64,000 nt of DNA. It comes from an uncultured bacterium (GTDB lineage Bacteria > Verrucomicrobiota > Lentisphaeria > Victivallales > UBA1829). The translations under genes were made by a program, and so were the position numbers. The notes beneath the pieces were generated by a model that was given only the letters and a program-made list of their open reading frames with translations, had not been told where the DNA came from and ran no database searches. Below, one piece after another: positions 26,569-35,275 of the stretch (its first letter is position 1; the number at the start of each line of letters is the position of its first letter). The DNA lies in contig CACZEK010000007.1 in the NCBI GenBank assembly GCA_902780135.1, positions 1 through 64,000 of the forward strand. Direction: 5' to 3'.

Positions 26569-27054
26569 TTACCGTTTTTCCTCGTCGGACCAGTCGCAGA
26601 ACGGATGCCGGACGAGGCGGGAGTTGCGGAATCTCGGTTCGTGGGAGACTTCGCGTCCGAGCCACGGCGGAACCGGGAACTCGCGGTCGGGGGAATCAAG
26701 CTCGATCTCGGCGACGATCAGCCCTTCGTTCTGCCCGGCGAACTCGTCGACTTCCCAGGTGAACCCGCCGAACGGCACATACCAGCGGCGTTTTAGGATG
26801 ACAGGCTTGGCGCAGAAGCCGGAGAGAAACGCGGCGGCGTCCTCGACCGGGATGGGATATTCGAACTCGGCGCGGGAGATGCCGGAGACGGGGCCCTTGA
26901 TCGTGAGGCGCGCCTTGTCGCCCGCGATGCGCGCGCGGACGGTCACGCCGTCGCCTGTGGGGAAATACCCCTGCTGAAAGTCTTTGAACGAGGTGGCGGA
27001 ATCTTTCCAGGAAAGGTCTTTGACGAGGAATTTGCGTTCGATTTCAACGGACAT
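26569..27054 (-). CDS. CYTH-domain protein (triphosphate tunnel enzyme family)
   Basis: The 161-aa protein has the CYTH signature EIERKFLV (ExExK, residues 4-11), alternating charged strands (VTVRARI, RLTIKGP, AEFEYPI) and WEVDEF...LIVAEIEL. The fold binds triphosphorylated substrates in a metal-lined tunnel; bacterial members act as inorganic triphosphatases or have unknown roles. Single gene, flanked by repeat locus A on its 3' side. Confidence 0.93.
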   Translation of the reverse strand: MSVEIERKFLVKDLSWKDSATSFKDFQQGYFPTGDGVTVRARIAGDKARLTIKGPVSGISRAEFEYPIPVEDAAAFLSGFCAKPVILKRRWYVPFGGFTWEVDEFAGQNEGLIVAEIELDSPDREFPVPPWLGREVSHEPRFRNSRLVRHPFCDWSDEEKR

Positions 27055-27100
27055 GGGGAGAGGCTTTCTGCGGAGGGAAATAAAAAAAGGGGGATTGGGG

Positions 27101-28063
27101 TCAGAATGCGGGGAGTTTGGGCTTGGGGCGGTAGGTCTTCGGCGGCATGGCGTCGAGCTTGCCGGCGATGATGTCCGCGACGGCCTCGCCCTGGTCCTTC
27201 GAGGCGAGCCAGAGGCCGGTGACCGTGCCGTTCAGCTCGGCGCAGTCGCCGACGGCATAGACGTCCGGCGCGGAGGTCCGGAGCGCGGCGTCCACCACGA
27301 TCCCGCGGCTGCAGGCGAGCCCGGCGTTTTTCGCGAGTTCGAGGTTGGCGCGGATTCCGGCGGAAACGAGCACGAGCGAGGCGGGCACGGCGGTCCCGTC
27401 CTTGAGGAAGAGCTGAGCGGACGCTTCGTCGAACCGGTCGGCCGACGCCCCGGTATGGACCTTGAATCCGGCGTTCGTGAAGCTGGCGAGCAGCGCGGCG
27501 GATTCCTCCTCGTTCATCTGGAGCGGGAGCAGACGCGGCGCGGTCTCGACGATGGAGACGGCGAGGCCGCGTTTGCGGAGCGACCAGGCGGCTTCGAGGC
27601 CGAGCAGGCCGCCGCCGATGACCGCCGCGGTCGTTTCCGGCTCGCGTTCGCAGAGCGCGACCAGGGCGTCGGCGTCCGGGAGCTCGCGGAGGACATGCAC
27701 GCGCGAGCTGGCGGCGAGTCCGGGGACGGGCGGCACGAACGCATGCGCGCCGACCGCCAGCACGAGGACGTCCCAGGCATACTCCCCGGCGACGGTCGCG
27801 AGCTTGTGCGAGGCGGGGTCAATGGACGTCACGGGTTCGCCGAGATGAAGCCCGACGCCCCAGTCTGCCATCTGTTCGGGCGAGGAGAGGATGAGCTTCT
27901 CGCGCGGGAGCGTGCCCGCGAGGTATTCGGGGAGACGCATTTTTGCGTAGAACCCGACGGGCGCGGCGTCGAAGAGCAGGATTTCGGCTTCGGGGAGGTT
28001 GAGGCGAAGGCGTTTCACGGCGTAAGCCCCGGCGGCTCCGGCTCCGCAGACAGCAATTTTCAT
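27101..28063 (-). CDS. FAD-dependent pyridine nucleotide-disulfide oxidoreductase
   Basis: The 320-aa protein has an FAD Rossmann motif GAGAAGAYAVKRL at residues 7-19, a second NAD-binding motif VIGGGLLGLEAAWSL and the C-terminal FAD motif DVYAVGDCAEL. It lacks the redox CxxC of thioredoxin reductase and has no dimerisation domain, so it resembles rubredoxin/NADH oxidases or the N-terminal part of nitrite reductase. ATG 28063 has GAGGAG 9 nt upstream. It stands alone with no rubredoxin beside it. Confidence 0.88.
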   Translation of the reverse strand: MKIAVCGAGAAGAYAVKRLRLNLPEAEILLFDAAPVGFYAKMRLPEYLAGTLPREKLILSSPEQMADWGVGLHLGEPVTSIDPASHKLATVAGEYAWDVLVLAVGAHAFVPPVPGLAASSRVHVLRELPDADALVALCEREPETTAAVIGGGLLGLEAAWSLRKRGLAVSIVETAPRLLPLQMNEEESAALLASFTNAGFKVHTGASADRFDEASAQLFLKDGTAVPASLVLVSAGIRANLELAKNAGLACSRGIVVDAALRTSAPDVYAVGDCAELNGTVTGLWLASKDQGEAVADIIAGKLDAMPPKTYRPKPKLPAF

Positions 28064-28427
28064 ATAATCTACTCCTCGCAACAGGTTGGTTTCTCGTTCA
28101 GAAAGGCGGAAATCGCGCGTTTTCCGGGATCGTTTCGCCTGCACGGCGAACGGTTGCATCAATATAGCATGGCAACCGGGTTTTTTAAAGACCGCGCCCG
28201 GAAAAAAACGGAAAAAGATCGCACCGGGGATCCGCTGAAAGAGGGTTTCGCACACGCCCCGGGATTCCCGCCGCCTCCGGGGACCGGCGGCAGGGAACAT
28301 GCGGGGATCCAGTCTGACAATTAGCAGAGAGACAAAGCTCGGCCCCCCTGTTTTTCAGCCGGTCGCATGGCATCATACAAATGTCGATTCCTTTGTTGTT
28401 TCTTTTCTGTTTTTTTATATTGATTCA

Positions 28428-28456
28428 TTGATTTTCATATTGACTATCAGTATAGT
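28428..28456 (+). promoter_or_regulatory. Promoter of the 28554 GntR gene
   Basis: TTGATT (28428-28433), 17-nt spacer, TATAGT (28451-28456), about 100 bp before the gene. The remaining 28064-28427 shows no gene; on the minus strand CTATATTG near 28157 could be the -10 of the FAD oxidoreductase gene. Confidence 0.65.
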
Positions 28457-28553
28457 ATAACCGATTCGCGCTTTTCTTTTTTCGTCACTGTCGCCCCCCC
28501 CGAATGCGACGGGATGCCATCATGTACCGGAAAAAGCCAGAAAGACGGCCACC

Positions 28554-29660
28554 ATGTCGCACCACTACCAAAACGCCAAATACATGACGATCGCGGAAGT
28601 CATCGCCCGGAGGCTTCGCGCGGGAGAGTTTCAAAACGAGGAGCAGTTCTACAGCCGGGACGAACTGGCGCGGGCGTATCACATTTCGCCTGGGACCGCC
28701 CGCGCGGTCCTGCGCGTGCTGGAGGACCGCGGGGTCATCGAATGCCGGAAAGGAAAACGCCCGGTCCCGGCGGACGCGGGCATCATAGAGGAAAACAGCG
28801 CCCCGCCGGTCTGCCGTCCGGTCTTTGTCCGCGACTCCTGTACGGCGGAAACGCCGGAGTACGATTATCTGCTCTACTGCGCCCGTAACATCCTGCTCCG
28901 GCGGAAAACCGGATTGCTCGAATACGATCCCGATTATCAGCGGGGAGGCGCGGACTCCGCCGCGGCGCCGGGTTGCGCTCCGGCGCAGGAGAAAGAAAAA
29001 GCCGGACATCCCGCCTTCCCTGAGTTTTCGCCGGGAGACGTGGCGATCGTGTTCCCGTCCGCCGCGGGGGAAACGCCGGACCGGACGGCGTTCCGTCCGT
29101 CAGGCGGGCGCATCGATCTGCTCATCGACCAGGCGGGAAACAATGCGATGTCCGTTTTCACGCGGAAAGCCTGCCTCGACTGCGCGCTGCGCCTGATCCG
29201 CCAGAACACCGCCGCGATCATCCACATCGTTTCGAAGCATTCGGCATTTCCGTGGTTCCGGCACATTTCCACGCCGGGCGTTCTCGACGGCTATCTCCCG
29301 GAATGCCGGCTGTTCACGGCAGTATTCGACGACGAGCTTGAGATGTTTCCGAACTTTCTGGCGGAATCCGTCCCCGCCGCGACCGGACCGGAGCCGGCCG
29401 CCGTCCTGATCGACGATCCGTACCTGTCCGATTATCTGTCCGGGGAGATCCGCGTCGGCGCATATCATCCGCCGCTTCGGTGTTCTTTTTCCGGCACGGC
29501 GTTCAACGAACGCTCCATGGTCTTTCCGTATCTGGACCTGAAGCTGGACGCGCTGGCGGCGTCGCTCATCCGGACGGCATTTTCCAAGGCGGAAAACCCG
29601 GCCGCGAACCTGGCGTGCGATTTTCACCCGATCCAGTTCAGGAATCCGGGATCGGAATAA
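28554..29660 (+). CDS. GntR-family transcriptional regulator with an unassigned effector domain
   Basis: Residues 8-75 form a GntR winged helix (YMTIAEVIARRLRAGEFQN, YSRDELARAYHISPGTARAVLRVLEDRGVIE). The remaining 290 residues are not a FadR or UTRA domain; weak resemblance to a LacI/periplasmic-binding fold (GRIDLLIDQAGN, YLPECRLFTAVFDDE) is possible. Such GntR plus sensor-domain proteins are common sugar regulators in Lentisphaerota-like genomes. No target gene lies beside it. Confidence 0.85.
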   Translation: MSHHYQNAKYMTIAEVIARRLRAGEFQNEEQFYSRDELARAYHISPGTARAVLRVLEDRGVIECRKGKRPVPADAGIIEENSAPPVCRPVFVRDSCTAETPEYDYLLYCARNILLRRKTGLLEYDPDYQRGGADSAAAPGCAPAQEKEKAGHPAFPEFSPGDVAIVFPSAAGETPDRTAFRPSGGRIDLLIDQAGNNAMSVFTRKACLDCALRLIRQNTAAIIHIVSKHSAFPWFRHISTPGVLDGYLPECRLFTAVFDDELEMFPNFLAESVPAATGPEPAAVLIDDPYLSDYLSGEIRVGAYHPPLRCSFSGTAFNERSMVFPYLDLKLDALAASLIRTAFSKAENPAANLACDFHPIQFRNPGSE

Positions 29661-29699
29661 GAAAAAGCCGGGAAAGCCGTCCCGTCCGGAGCACGGGCG

Positions 29700-30611
29700 T
29701 CAGCTGCGCTTCTTCGCGATGATGCGGTCTTTGAACCGGAGGTCCAGGGAACGCTCGTCCTCGCGGTTCCGAATGGTGGACTCGAGCTTGGGAAGCAGGC
29801 GCCCGAAGATGTCGTCGCGGAGCTGTTCCTCGCGGACGCGGAGCGGGATCAGGATCGTGAACGCGTCCGGGTCGTTCCTGTACAGCAGGTCGCACTGGAT
29901 GAAATCCTGGGCGATGTAGATGTATTTCGGATGGACGTCGGTGAACTCCAGGCGCGTGAGCCGGATGAAGTCGAGGACGGTGCGGATGGAGGAATCGGAG
30001 AGGACCTCGCCGCGTTTGAAGGGGTCGGCCTCGCCCGAGGCGCGGACCGCGGACGGCTTGCAGGAGAGCGAGGGAAGCGAGCCGGAGACGTCGTAGTAGG
30101 CGGATTTGTCCAGCACGGTCGCGGAGTCGTCGATGTAGTAGTTCGCGCCGAGGTTCGCGACGGGGATGCGTTCGTGCAGCTCGAAGATCAGCTGGTCGGG
30201 GAGGACGCGGCGGATGTCGGCGCGTTCCAGCTCCGGGATCTCCGTGCGGAGCTTGGCGGCCATGACGGCGAGGTCGTATTCCTCCTTGCCGGAAAACATC
30301 GGGGTGCCGCCGGGCCGGATGCGGAGGATCGCGAGGATGCGGTCCATGCGCGCCTGGCGTTCGTCCGGGTCGGCGGGGCTCCAGTAGCCGGAATTCCCGG
30401 CGAGGCGGATGCTGTTCATGACGAGGCGCGGATTGTTCGGGAAGAGCGCGCGGTAGGCGAGCCACACGAGGACGCCCGCGATCACGGGGATGCACACGGC
30501 AAGGGAAAGCCCGATCCAGAATTTCGCCTTTTTGGAAAGGCCCGGACCGGAAGAAGATGCTTTGGAAGCATCGGAAGAAACTGCTGGCGAAGAAGGTTTC
30601 ACTGGCGTCAC
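29700..30611 (-). CDS. FtsQ-like cell-division protein
   Basis: The 303-aa protein has a short basic cytoplasmic part, one membrane helix (FWIGLSLAVCIPVIAGVLVWLA, about 31-52), a POTRA-like region with the FtsQ pattern of a strand after a hinge (ADIRRVLPDQLIFELHERIPVANLG...YIDDSATVLDK), and ends SLDLRFKDRIIAKKR like the FtsQ C-terminus. FtsQ links early and late divisome parts. It is away from the mraY end of the window. Divergence from textbook FtsQ keeps this moderate. Confidence 0.72.
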   Translation of the reverse strand: MTPVKPSSPAVSSDASKASSSGPGLSKKAKFWIGLSLAVCIPVIAGVLVWLAYRALFPNNPRLVMNSIRLAGNSGYWSPADPDERQARMDRILAILRIRPGGTPMFSGKEEYDLAVMAAKLRTEIPELERADIRRVLPDQLIFELHERIPVANLGANYYIDDSATVLDKSAYYDVSGSLPSLSCKPSAVRASGEADPFKRGEVLSDSSIRTVLDFIRLTRLEFTDVHPKYIYIAQDFIQCDLLYRNDPDAFTILIPLRVREEQLRDDIFGRLLPKLESTIRNREDERSLDLRFKDRIIAKKRS

Positions 30612-30734
30612 CGGAAAACAGGAATGGGTTCCAACGTATCAAGCTATTTTAATATAGCGCACGGATGAAAAAATGCGAACGGAAAAAACGGAAATCCGGT
30701 TTTTTTCCGAAAGAACACACACGATCGATGAAAC

Positions 30735-30788
30735 CTAACCGGAAACTAACAAATCCTTAACCGTGATCTTATAAAGCATGTCTATATT
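30735..30788 (+). promoter_or_regulatory. Probable Pho box and promoter of the Na/Pi symporter gene
   Basis: Four hexamers at an 11-bp period: CTAACC (30735), CTAACA (30746), TTAACC (30757) and CTTATA (30768), each separated by 5 nt, end 9 bp before TATATT (30783-30788). The spacing is that of direct-repeat sites for PhoB/PhoP-type regulators, and they replace a normal -35. PhoB/PhoR-like genes lie directly downstream. Confidence 0.65.
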
Positions 30789-30823
30789 ATCGGCATAGAT
30801 CGACAAACAGGAAAGGAGGATCT

Positions 30824-32503
30824 ATGCTTTTCGTAAACGCACTGGGCGGACTGGCGCTGTTTCTCTTCGGCATGAAACTGATGAGCCGGGGGCTGCAGAA
30901 AGCTGCCGGAGAAAAAATGCGGACAGTATTGCGCTTCTTCTCATCAAATCGGTTTGCCGGGATTCTGTCCGGGACGGTCGTGACCTCGGTCATTCAGTCG
31001 TCCAGCGTCACAACCGTCATGGTGATCGGCTTCATCAACGCCGGACTCCTGACGCTTCAGCAGTCCGTCGGGATCATTTTCGGCGCGAACATCGGAACGA
31101 CGATCACGGCGCAGCTCGTGGCGTTCAAGATTGGCGTCATCATCATGCCGTCCATCATCCTGGGATTGGGGCTGACTTTTTTCAAGAACGAAAAGGTCGT
31201 GCAAATCGGCGAAACGTTCCTCGGGCTGGGATTGTTGTTTTTCGGCATGGAGATCATGAGCGGCGAGCTGAAACAACTGGCGGATCATCCCGCGTTCGTT
31301 TCCGCGTTCCAGCGGTTCGACTGCACTCCGGGTTCCAACGGGATCATCCCGCCGGGGGCGCTGTTCGGCGCGATCGGGATCGGGCTGGTTGCCACCATGA
31401 TCGTTCAGAGCAGTTCTGCCTGCATCGGTATCGTGATCGCGCTCAGCGCAGGCGGCATCATGGACCTGTACACCGCGGTCGGGGTCCTGCTCGGGACCAA
31501 CATCGGCACTACGGTTACGGCCCAGCTGGCGGCGCTGACGACGAACCGCGTGGCGCGTCAGGCGGCGTTGCTCCATACGCTCTTCAATGTCATCGGCGTG
31601 CTGATCGCGGTCGTCTCCTTCCTCATCTCGTGGGGAGGCGAACCGGCGTTCTTCCATCTGATCCGGACCGTTTCGGGCGATGGAGCTTCGCTGGAGCGGC
31701 AGATCGCGAACGCGCACACGCTGTTCAACGTCGGCACGACTCTGCTGCTGATCCCCTTCATGTCTGTCCTGCCGAGGATCTGCGAAGCCATCATCCCGGT
31801 CAAATCCGTCAGTGTTCGTTACATCAAACTTGAACCGCACCTTCTGAATACGCCCGCGATTGCGTTGTCACAGACTGCGGCTGAACTGAGAAAGATGTTG
31901 AAACGGGCTTGGAAGATGACGAACATCGCCTTGAATATCTATGCACACAACGACGAACACAACCAGGAACGGGTCAAATCTCTGCCTCAGAGAGAAGAAG
32001 AGATCGACGCCCGTCAGCATGACATCGCGAACTATCTGACCGCGCTTATGCTGAAACCGTTGTCGCCGCGTGAAAGCAGGCAGATCCCTGTCCTCATTCA
32101 CTGCACAAACGATGCCGAGAAAATCGGAGATTACGCGATGGAACTCTGTGAATTGATGCAGAGGATCAAGGCGGACAAAGTCCAGTTCAGCGAAGACGCC
32201 GAAATTGAACTGGAGCATATTCACAGACAACTGGAAACCCTTACGGACATTGCAATCGATCTCCTGAAAGAGAACCATACATGGTATCCAGAAACAGCCC
32301 GTTCCGAACATGCCGAAATGCAGAAGATGCTGGATGAGGCCGAGCTTACGCACATGAACCGCCTTTATGAGGGGAAATGCATTACCAAAAACGGTGTGCT
32401 GTTCATGGAACTGCTGGAAAAGATTCGCAAGACTGAACGGCACATTTTCAACATCGCGGAACGTGCCGGAGATTTCTACGGGAAACTGCCAGACGTTGGT
32501 TGA
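30824..32503 (+). CDS. Na/Pi cotransporter family protein with PhoU-like tail
   Basis: The 559-aa protein has two inverted Na/Pi cotransport repeats with the QSSS signatures TSVIQSSSVTTVM and ATMIVQSSSACIGIV and the paired GANIGTTITAQL / GTNIGTTVTAQL motifs, followed by a helical PhoU-like domain (residues about 345-550). It should bring phosphate in with sodium. AGGAGG lies 4 nt before ATG 30824. It leads a phosphate unit with the two-component genes that follow. Confidence 0.95.
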   Translation: MLFVNALGGLALFLFGMKLMSRGLQKAAGEKMRTVLRFFSSNRFAGILSGTVVTSVIQSSSVTTVMVIGFINAGLLTLQQSVGIIFGANIGTTITAQLVAFKIGVIIMPSIILGLGLTFFKNEKVVQIGETFLGLGLLFFGMEIMSGELKQLADHPAFVSAFQRFDCTPGSNGIIPPGALFGAIGIGLVATMIVQSSSACIGIVIALSAGGIMDLYTAVGVLLGTNIGTTVTAQLAALTTNRVARQAALLHTLFNVIGVLIAVVSFLISWGGEPAFFHLIRTVSGDGASLERQIANAHTLFNVGTTLLLIPFMSVLPRICEAIIPVKSVSVRYIKLEPHLLNTPAIALSQTAAELRKMLKRAWKMTNIALNIYAHNDEHNQERVKSLPQREEEIDARQHDIANYLTALMLKPLSPRESRQIPVLIHCTNDAEKIGDYAMELCELMQRIKADKVQFSEDAEIELEHIHRQLETLTDIAIDLLKENHTWYPETARSEHAEMQKMLDEAELTHMNRLYEGKCITKNGVLFMELLEKIRKTERHIFNIAERAGDFYGKLPDVG

Positions 32504-32528
32504 AATCAGGCGGTCGGAATGATATAGT
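32500..32528 (+). promoter_or_regulatory. Internal promoter for the two-component genes
   Basis: TTGAAA (32500-32505, overlapping the symporter stop), 17-nt spacer, TATAGT (32523-32528), 21 bp before the regulator ATG. It would allow expression without Pho activation. Confidence 0.6.
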
Positions 32529-32549
32529 AAAACGAAAAGACGGGGAAAC

Positions 32550-33251
32550 ATGAACAACAAAACGATTCTGATCATAGACGACGAGGAGCCAATCCGGGAA
32601 CTGCTGAAACTGACCTTGCAGTCCTCCGGATTTGATTCCATTCTGGAATCATCCAACGGGGAGGACGGCCTCGCGCTCGCTACGCGTTATATGCCGGACC
32701 TGATCCTGCTGGACCTCATGCTGCCCGGCATGGACGGATTGAGCGTATGCCGTCGTTTGAAGTCCTCTCCCGACACGCAGATGATCCCGATTATCATGTT
32801 GACCGCAAGAAGCGACGAGTCGGATATTGTGATAGGACTGGAAATGGGCGCGAATGATTATATCACCAAGCCGTTCAGTCGGAAAGTCCTGACTGCACGG
32901 ATTCGTGCTCAGTTCCGCATTGTTGAACAGCAGAACCAGTCATCCGTGCTTCAGGTCTCCGGGCTGAGCATCAACAAAGACCAGCGCCGGGTGTCCGTTT
33001 CCGGCGAATCCGTTTCCCTGACGTTCAGTGAATTCGAGATCCTGGTCCTGCTTGCGGCGCATCCCGGACGCGTGTTCACGCGAGGTCAGATCATCCGGCA
33101 GATTAAAGGCGAAGATTATCCGGTCACGGATCGTGCCGTGGATGTTCAGATCGTGAATCTGCGCAGGAAACTCGGCGAATGGGGCGCCGCGCATATCGAG
33201 ACGATCCGCGGGATCGGATACCGTCTCGCGCAGGAGAGCATTGCCCGATGA
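32550..33251 (+). CDS. PhoB-like response regulator
   Basis: The 233-aa OmpR/PhoB-type regulator has a receiver with acidic pocket IIDDEEP, phospho-acceptor Asp in LILLDLMLPGMDG, and Lys in NDYITKPFS, then a winged-helix DNA-binding domain (VSLTFSEFEILVLLAAHPGRVFTRGQI, DRAVDVQIVNLRRKLG). It should bind the direct repeats before the symporter gene. ATGA overlap with the kinase gene. Confidence 0.93.
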   Translation: MNNKTILIIDDEEPIRELLKLTLQSSGFDSILESSNGEDGLALATRYMPDLILLDLMLPGMDGLSVCRRLKSSPDTQMIPIIMLTARSDESDIVIGLEMGANDYITKPFSRKVLTARIRAQFRIVEQQNQSSVLQVSGLSINKDQRRVSVSGESVSLTFSEFEILVLLAAHPGRVFTRGQIIRQIKGEDYPVTDRAVDVQIVNLRRKLGEWGAAHIETIRGIGYRLAQESIAR

Positions 33252-34702
33252 AACGCGCGCTTACCCCCGGTTCCGACGGGCTCAAAGAGTATCTGCTGGT
33301 CCATCTGCCGATGATCCTGATGCTTGTCATGGATTTTCTGCTCATCACCGCATGGTGGGGAGAGCATCACTTCGTACAGTCTGTCGACGGGGAGATGATG
33401 AAAAGCCTGGCGCAGAAAGCCGACTTGACGTCCTCGGTCATCCGGGACAGGCTTTTGTCGGGAAACACCGAATCCGCCATTCGGTATTGCCGTGACTTCG
33501 ACAACCGCGTCTTCCGTATCACGCTGATCTCGCCGGACGGGGTCGTGCTGGCGGACACGAACCCGAGCCATCTCGCGTTCGACAATCATTCCGGTCGCAG
33601 CGAGTTCAAAGCGGCGCAGAGCGGAACGACCGGGTTTGCCAGGCGATACAGCGAGACGCTGAAGGAGAGAATGATCTATTATGCCGTCCCGGTGCAAACG
33701 CCGCACGGGCTGTATGTGGTCCGTTTCGCCCAGGAGGATTTCCCGTACATGGCGATCTTCCCGTGGATCACCGGGGGCATTGTCCTGCTGTTTGCGATCT
33801 CGACCGGACTGCTCGCCTGGCTGCAGATCTATCTGCTGAAACGGATTTACCGCCCGCTGGTGGAGGTCGGGCGCTGCGCCGGGGACATTTTCGAGGGGAA
33901 GATCGGGACGCGGATCCCGATCCCCGGGAACGGACCGGTGAGGCCGCTGGCGGAAATGCTCTCGAAGATGACGGAACAGCTGAAAAAACAGCTGTTCGAG
34001 ATGAAAAAACTGGAATCGTTCCGCAGTGAATTTATCGCGAATGTTTCCCACGAGCTCAAAACGCCGATGACGTGTATTCTCGGCGCGGTCGAGACCATTC
34101 AGGAGGAACGCGATCTTCCCCCGGAGCAGTACGAAAAACTGATGAAAATGCTGGGCGAGCAGTCCGGGCGGCTCAACGCGCTGATCCGGGACATCCTGAG
34201 CCTCGCCGCCCTCGAAAACGACCCGGAACGGCAGCGCCGGGAGTTTCTGCAGGTGGATTTGCAGGATATTTTGGAATCGGCCATGCAGGCTCTTCAGCGG
34301 AAAGCCGGGCAGCACGGGATGACGATCCGCATCACGCACGCCGAGCCGGTCTCCGTGGCGGGCGATGCCCAGCTGCTGGAACAGGCGCTTTCCAATCTGA
34401 TCCACAATGCGATCAAGTACAGCGGGAGCCCGGATATCGAATTGTCCCTGTCCCGCGAGGAAGGAAACGCCGTCATTTCCGTCACGGATCACGGATGCGG
34501 GATCCCCGAGGAAAACCAGCCTCGCATCTTCGAACGTTTCTACCGGGTTCACAAGGAACGCAGCCGCGCGCTTGGCGGGACCGGTCTCGGTCTGGCGATC
34601 GTGAAGCATATCGCCCAGCTTCACAACGGGAAGGCCGAACTGCATTCTGTCCCGGGACAGGGCTGCCGATTCAGGATCGTGATTCCCGATAACAGTCGTT
34701 GA
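33248..34702 (+). CDS. PhoR-like sensor histidine kinase
   Basis: The 484-aa kinase has two membrane helices (YLLVHLPMILMLVMDFLLIT and WITGGIVLLFAISTGLLAWL) around a periplasmic PAS-like sensor, a HAMP segment, H-box FIANVSHELKTPM, N-box NLIHNAIKYS, and G boxes DHGCGIPEENQ and GGTGLGLAIV. The start ATG 33248 overlaps the regulator stop. With PhoB-like and the Na/Pi symporter it should sense phosphate limitation, although the ligand is not shown by sequence. Confidence 0.92.
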   Translation: MKRALTPGSDGLKEYLLVHLPMILMLVMDFLLITAWWGEHHFVQSVDGEMMKSLAQKADLTSSVIRDRLLSGNTESAIRYCRDFDNRVFRITLISPDGVVLADTNPSHLAFDNHSGRSEFKAAQSGTTGFARRYSETLKERMIYYAVPVQTPHGLYVVRFAQEDFPYMAIFPWITGGIVLLFAISTGLLAWLQIYLLKRIYRPLVEVGRCAGDIFEGKIGTRIPIPGNGPVRPLAEMLSKMTEQLKKQLFEMKKLESFRSEFIANVSHELKTPMTCILGAVETIQEERDLPPEQYEKLMKMLGEQSGRLNALIRDILSLAALENDPERQRREFLQVDLQDILESAMQALQRKAGQHGMTIRITHAEPVSVAGDAQLLEQALSNLIHNAIKYSGSPDIELSLSREEGNAVISVTDHGCGIPEENQPRIFERFYRVHKERSRALGGTGLGLAIVKHIAQLHNGKAELHSVPGQGCRFRIVIPDNSR

Positions 34703-34780
34703 AGAACGGTCTTCCGAGACAAGCCTTGCCCGGTCCAAAAGCATCTTTCCCTGAAATGAGCAGAGAATGACGGTATTTCA

Positions 34781-34878
34781 CGCATATCCGGTCTCCAAAA
34801 AGCACGGGAAATGACCGTCTCCCGCGCATATCCGGTCTCCAAAAAGCACGGGAAATGACCGTTTCCCGCGCATACGCG
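34781..34878. repeat. Tandem repeats of locus B
   Basis: CGCATA recurs at 34781, 34825 and 34869, an exact 44-bp period; the unit runs CGCATATCCGGTCTCC...GGGAAATGACCGTCTCCCG. A more degenerate unit lies before it. The third CGCATA is itself the tag of palindrome copy 3, so tag and tandem unit are continuous. Confidence 0.85.
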
Positions 34879-34918
34879 CAAGTTTCAGTTAAAGCAAGTT
34901 CCTTTTAACTGAAACTTG
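34879..34918 (+). repeat. 40-bp palindrome, copy 3 (locus B)
   Basis: Arms CAAGTTTCAGTTAAAG / TTTTAACTGAAACTTG, loop CAAGTTCC; the innermost pair is G-T. Preceded by tag CGCATACGCG. Followed at once by an intrinsic terminator. Confidence 0.95.
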
Positions 34919-34920
34919 GG

Positions 34921-34940
34921 AAGGTGCCGCACCTTTTTTT
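34921..34940 (+). terminator. Intrinsic terminator after the phoR-like gene
   Basis: AAGGTGC-C-GCACCTT stem with a T9 run (overlapping the stem end, to 34940). It sits 2 bp after palindrome copy 3. Downstream, 34941-35160 contains three TTTTTCCGGTCC-like short repeats and no gene. Confidence 0.75.
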
Positions 34941-35158
34941 CGCCTGACCGATTATGCCACGTCCTTTTTTTCCGGTCCTTTTTTTCCGGTCCTTTTTCAC
35001 CTGGTTCTTATTTCTCCTGTCCGTTTTCAGTGCATCCGTTTTTCGCCATGTCTGCCATATTCACCATGCTCGTTTTTCCTGTGTCTGCGAATGACATCTT
35101 TCCGCGGAAGACGAAGCGCGCGGAGACGGGCGTCCGCGAACAAAAAGCAGGCGGCGGC

Positions 35159-35186
35159 TTGAACTAAACAAAAAAAGCAGTATATT
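35159..35186 (+). promoter_or_regulatory. Promoter of the acyltransferase-lipase pair
   Basis: TTGAAC (35159-35164), 16-nt spacer, TATATT (35181-35186), 89 bp before ATG 35276. Confidence 0.65.
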
Positions 35187-35275
35187 AATCTCTGAATCGT
35201 GTCCGGAGACGGACCGCCGGACGGCGGACGGACGCGACCGGGAATTCAGGCAGCGTCAGGGGGAAACACTTCGGC

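Noticed and set aside
34879..34918. Palindrome copy 3 as the phoR terminator
   Set aside because: No T run follows it and a separate hairpin with T9 lies 2 bp beyond.
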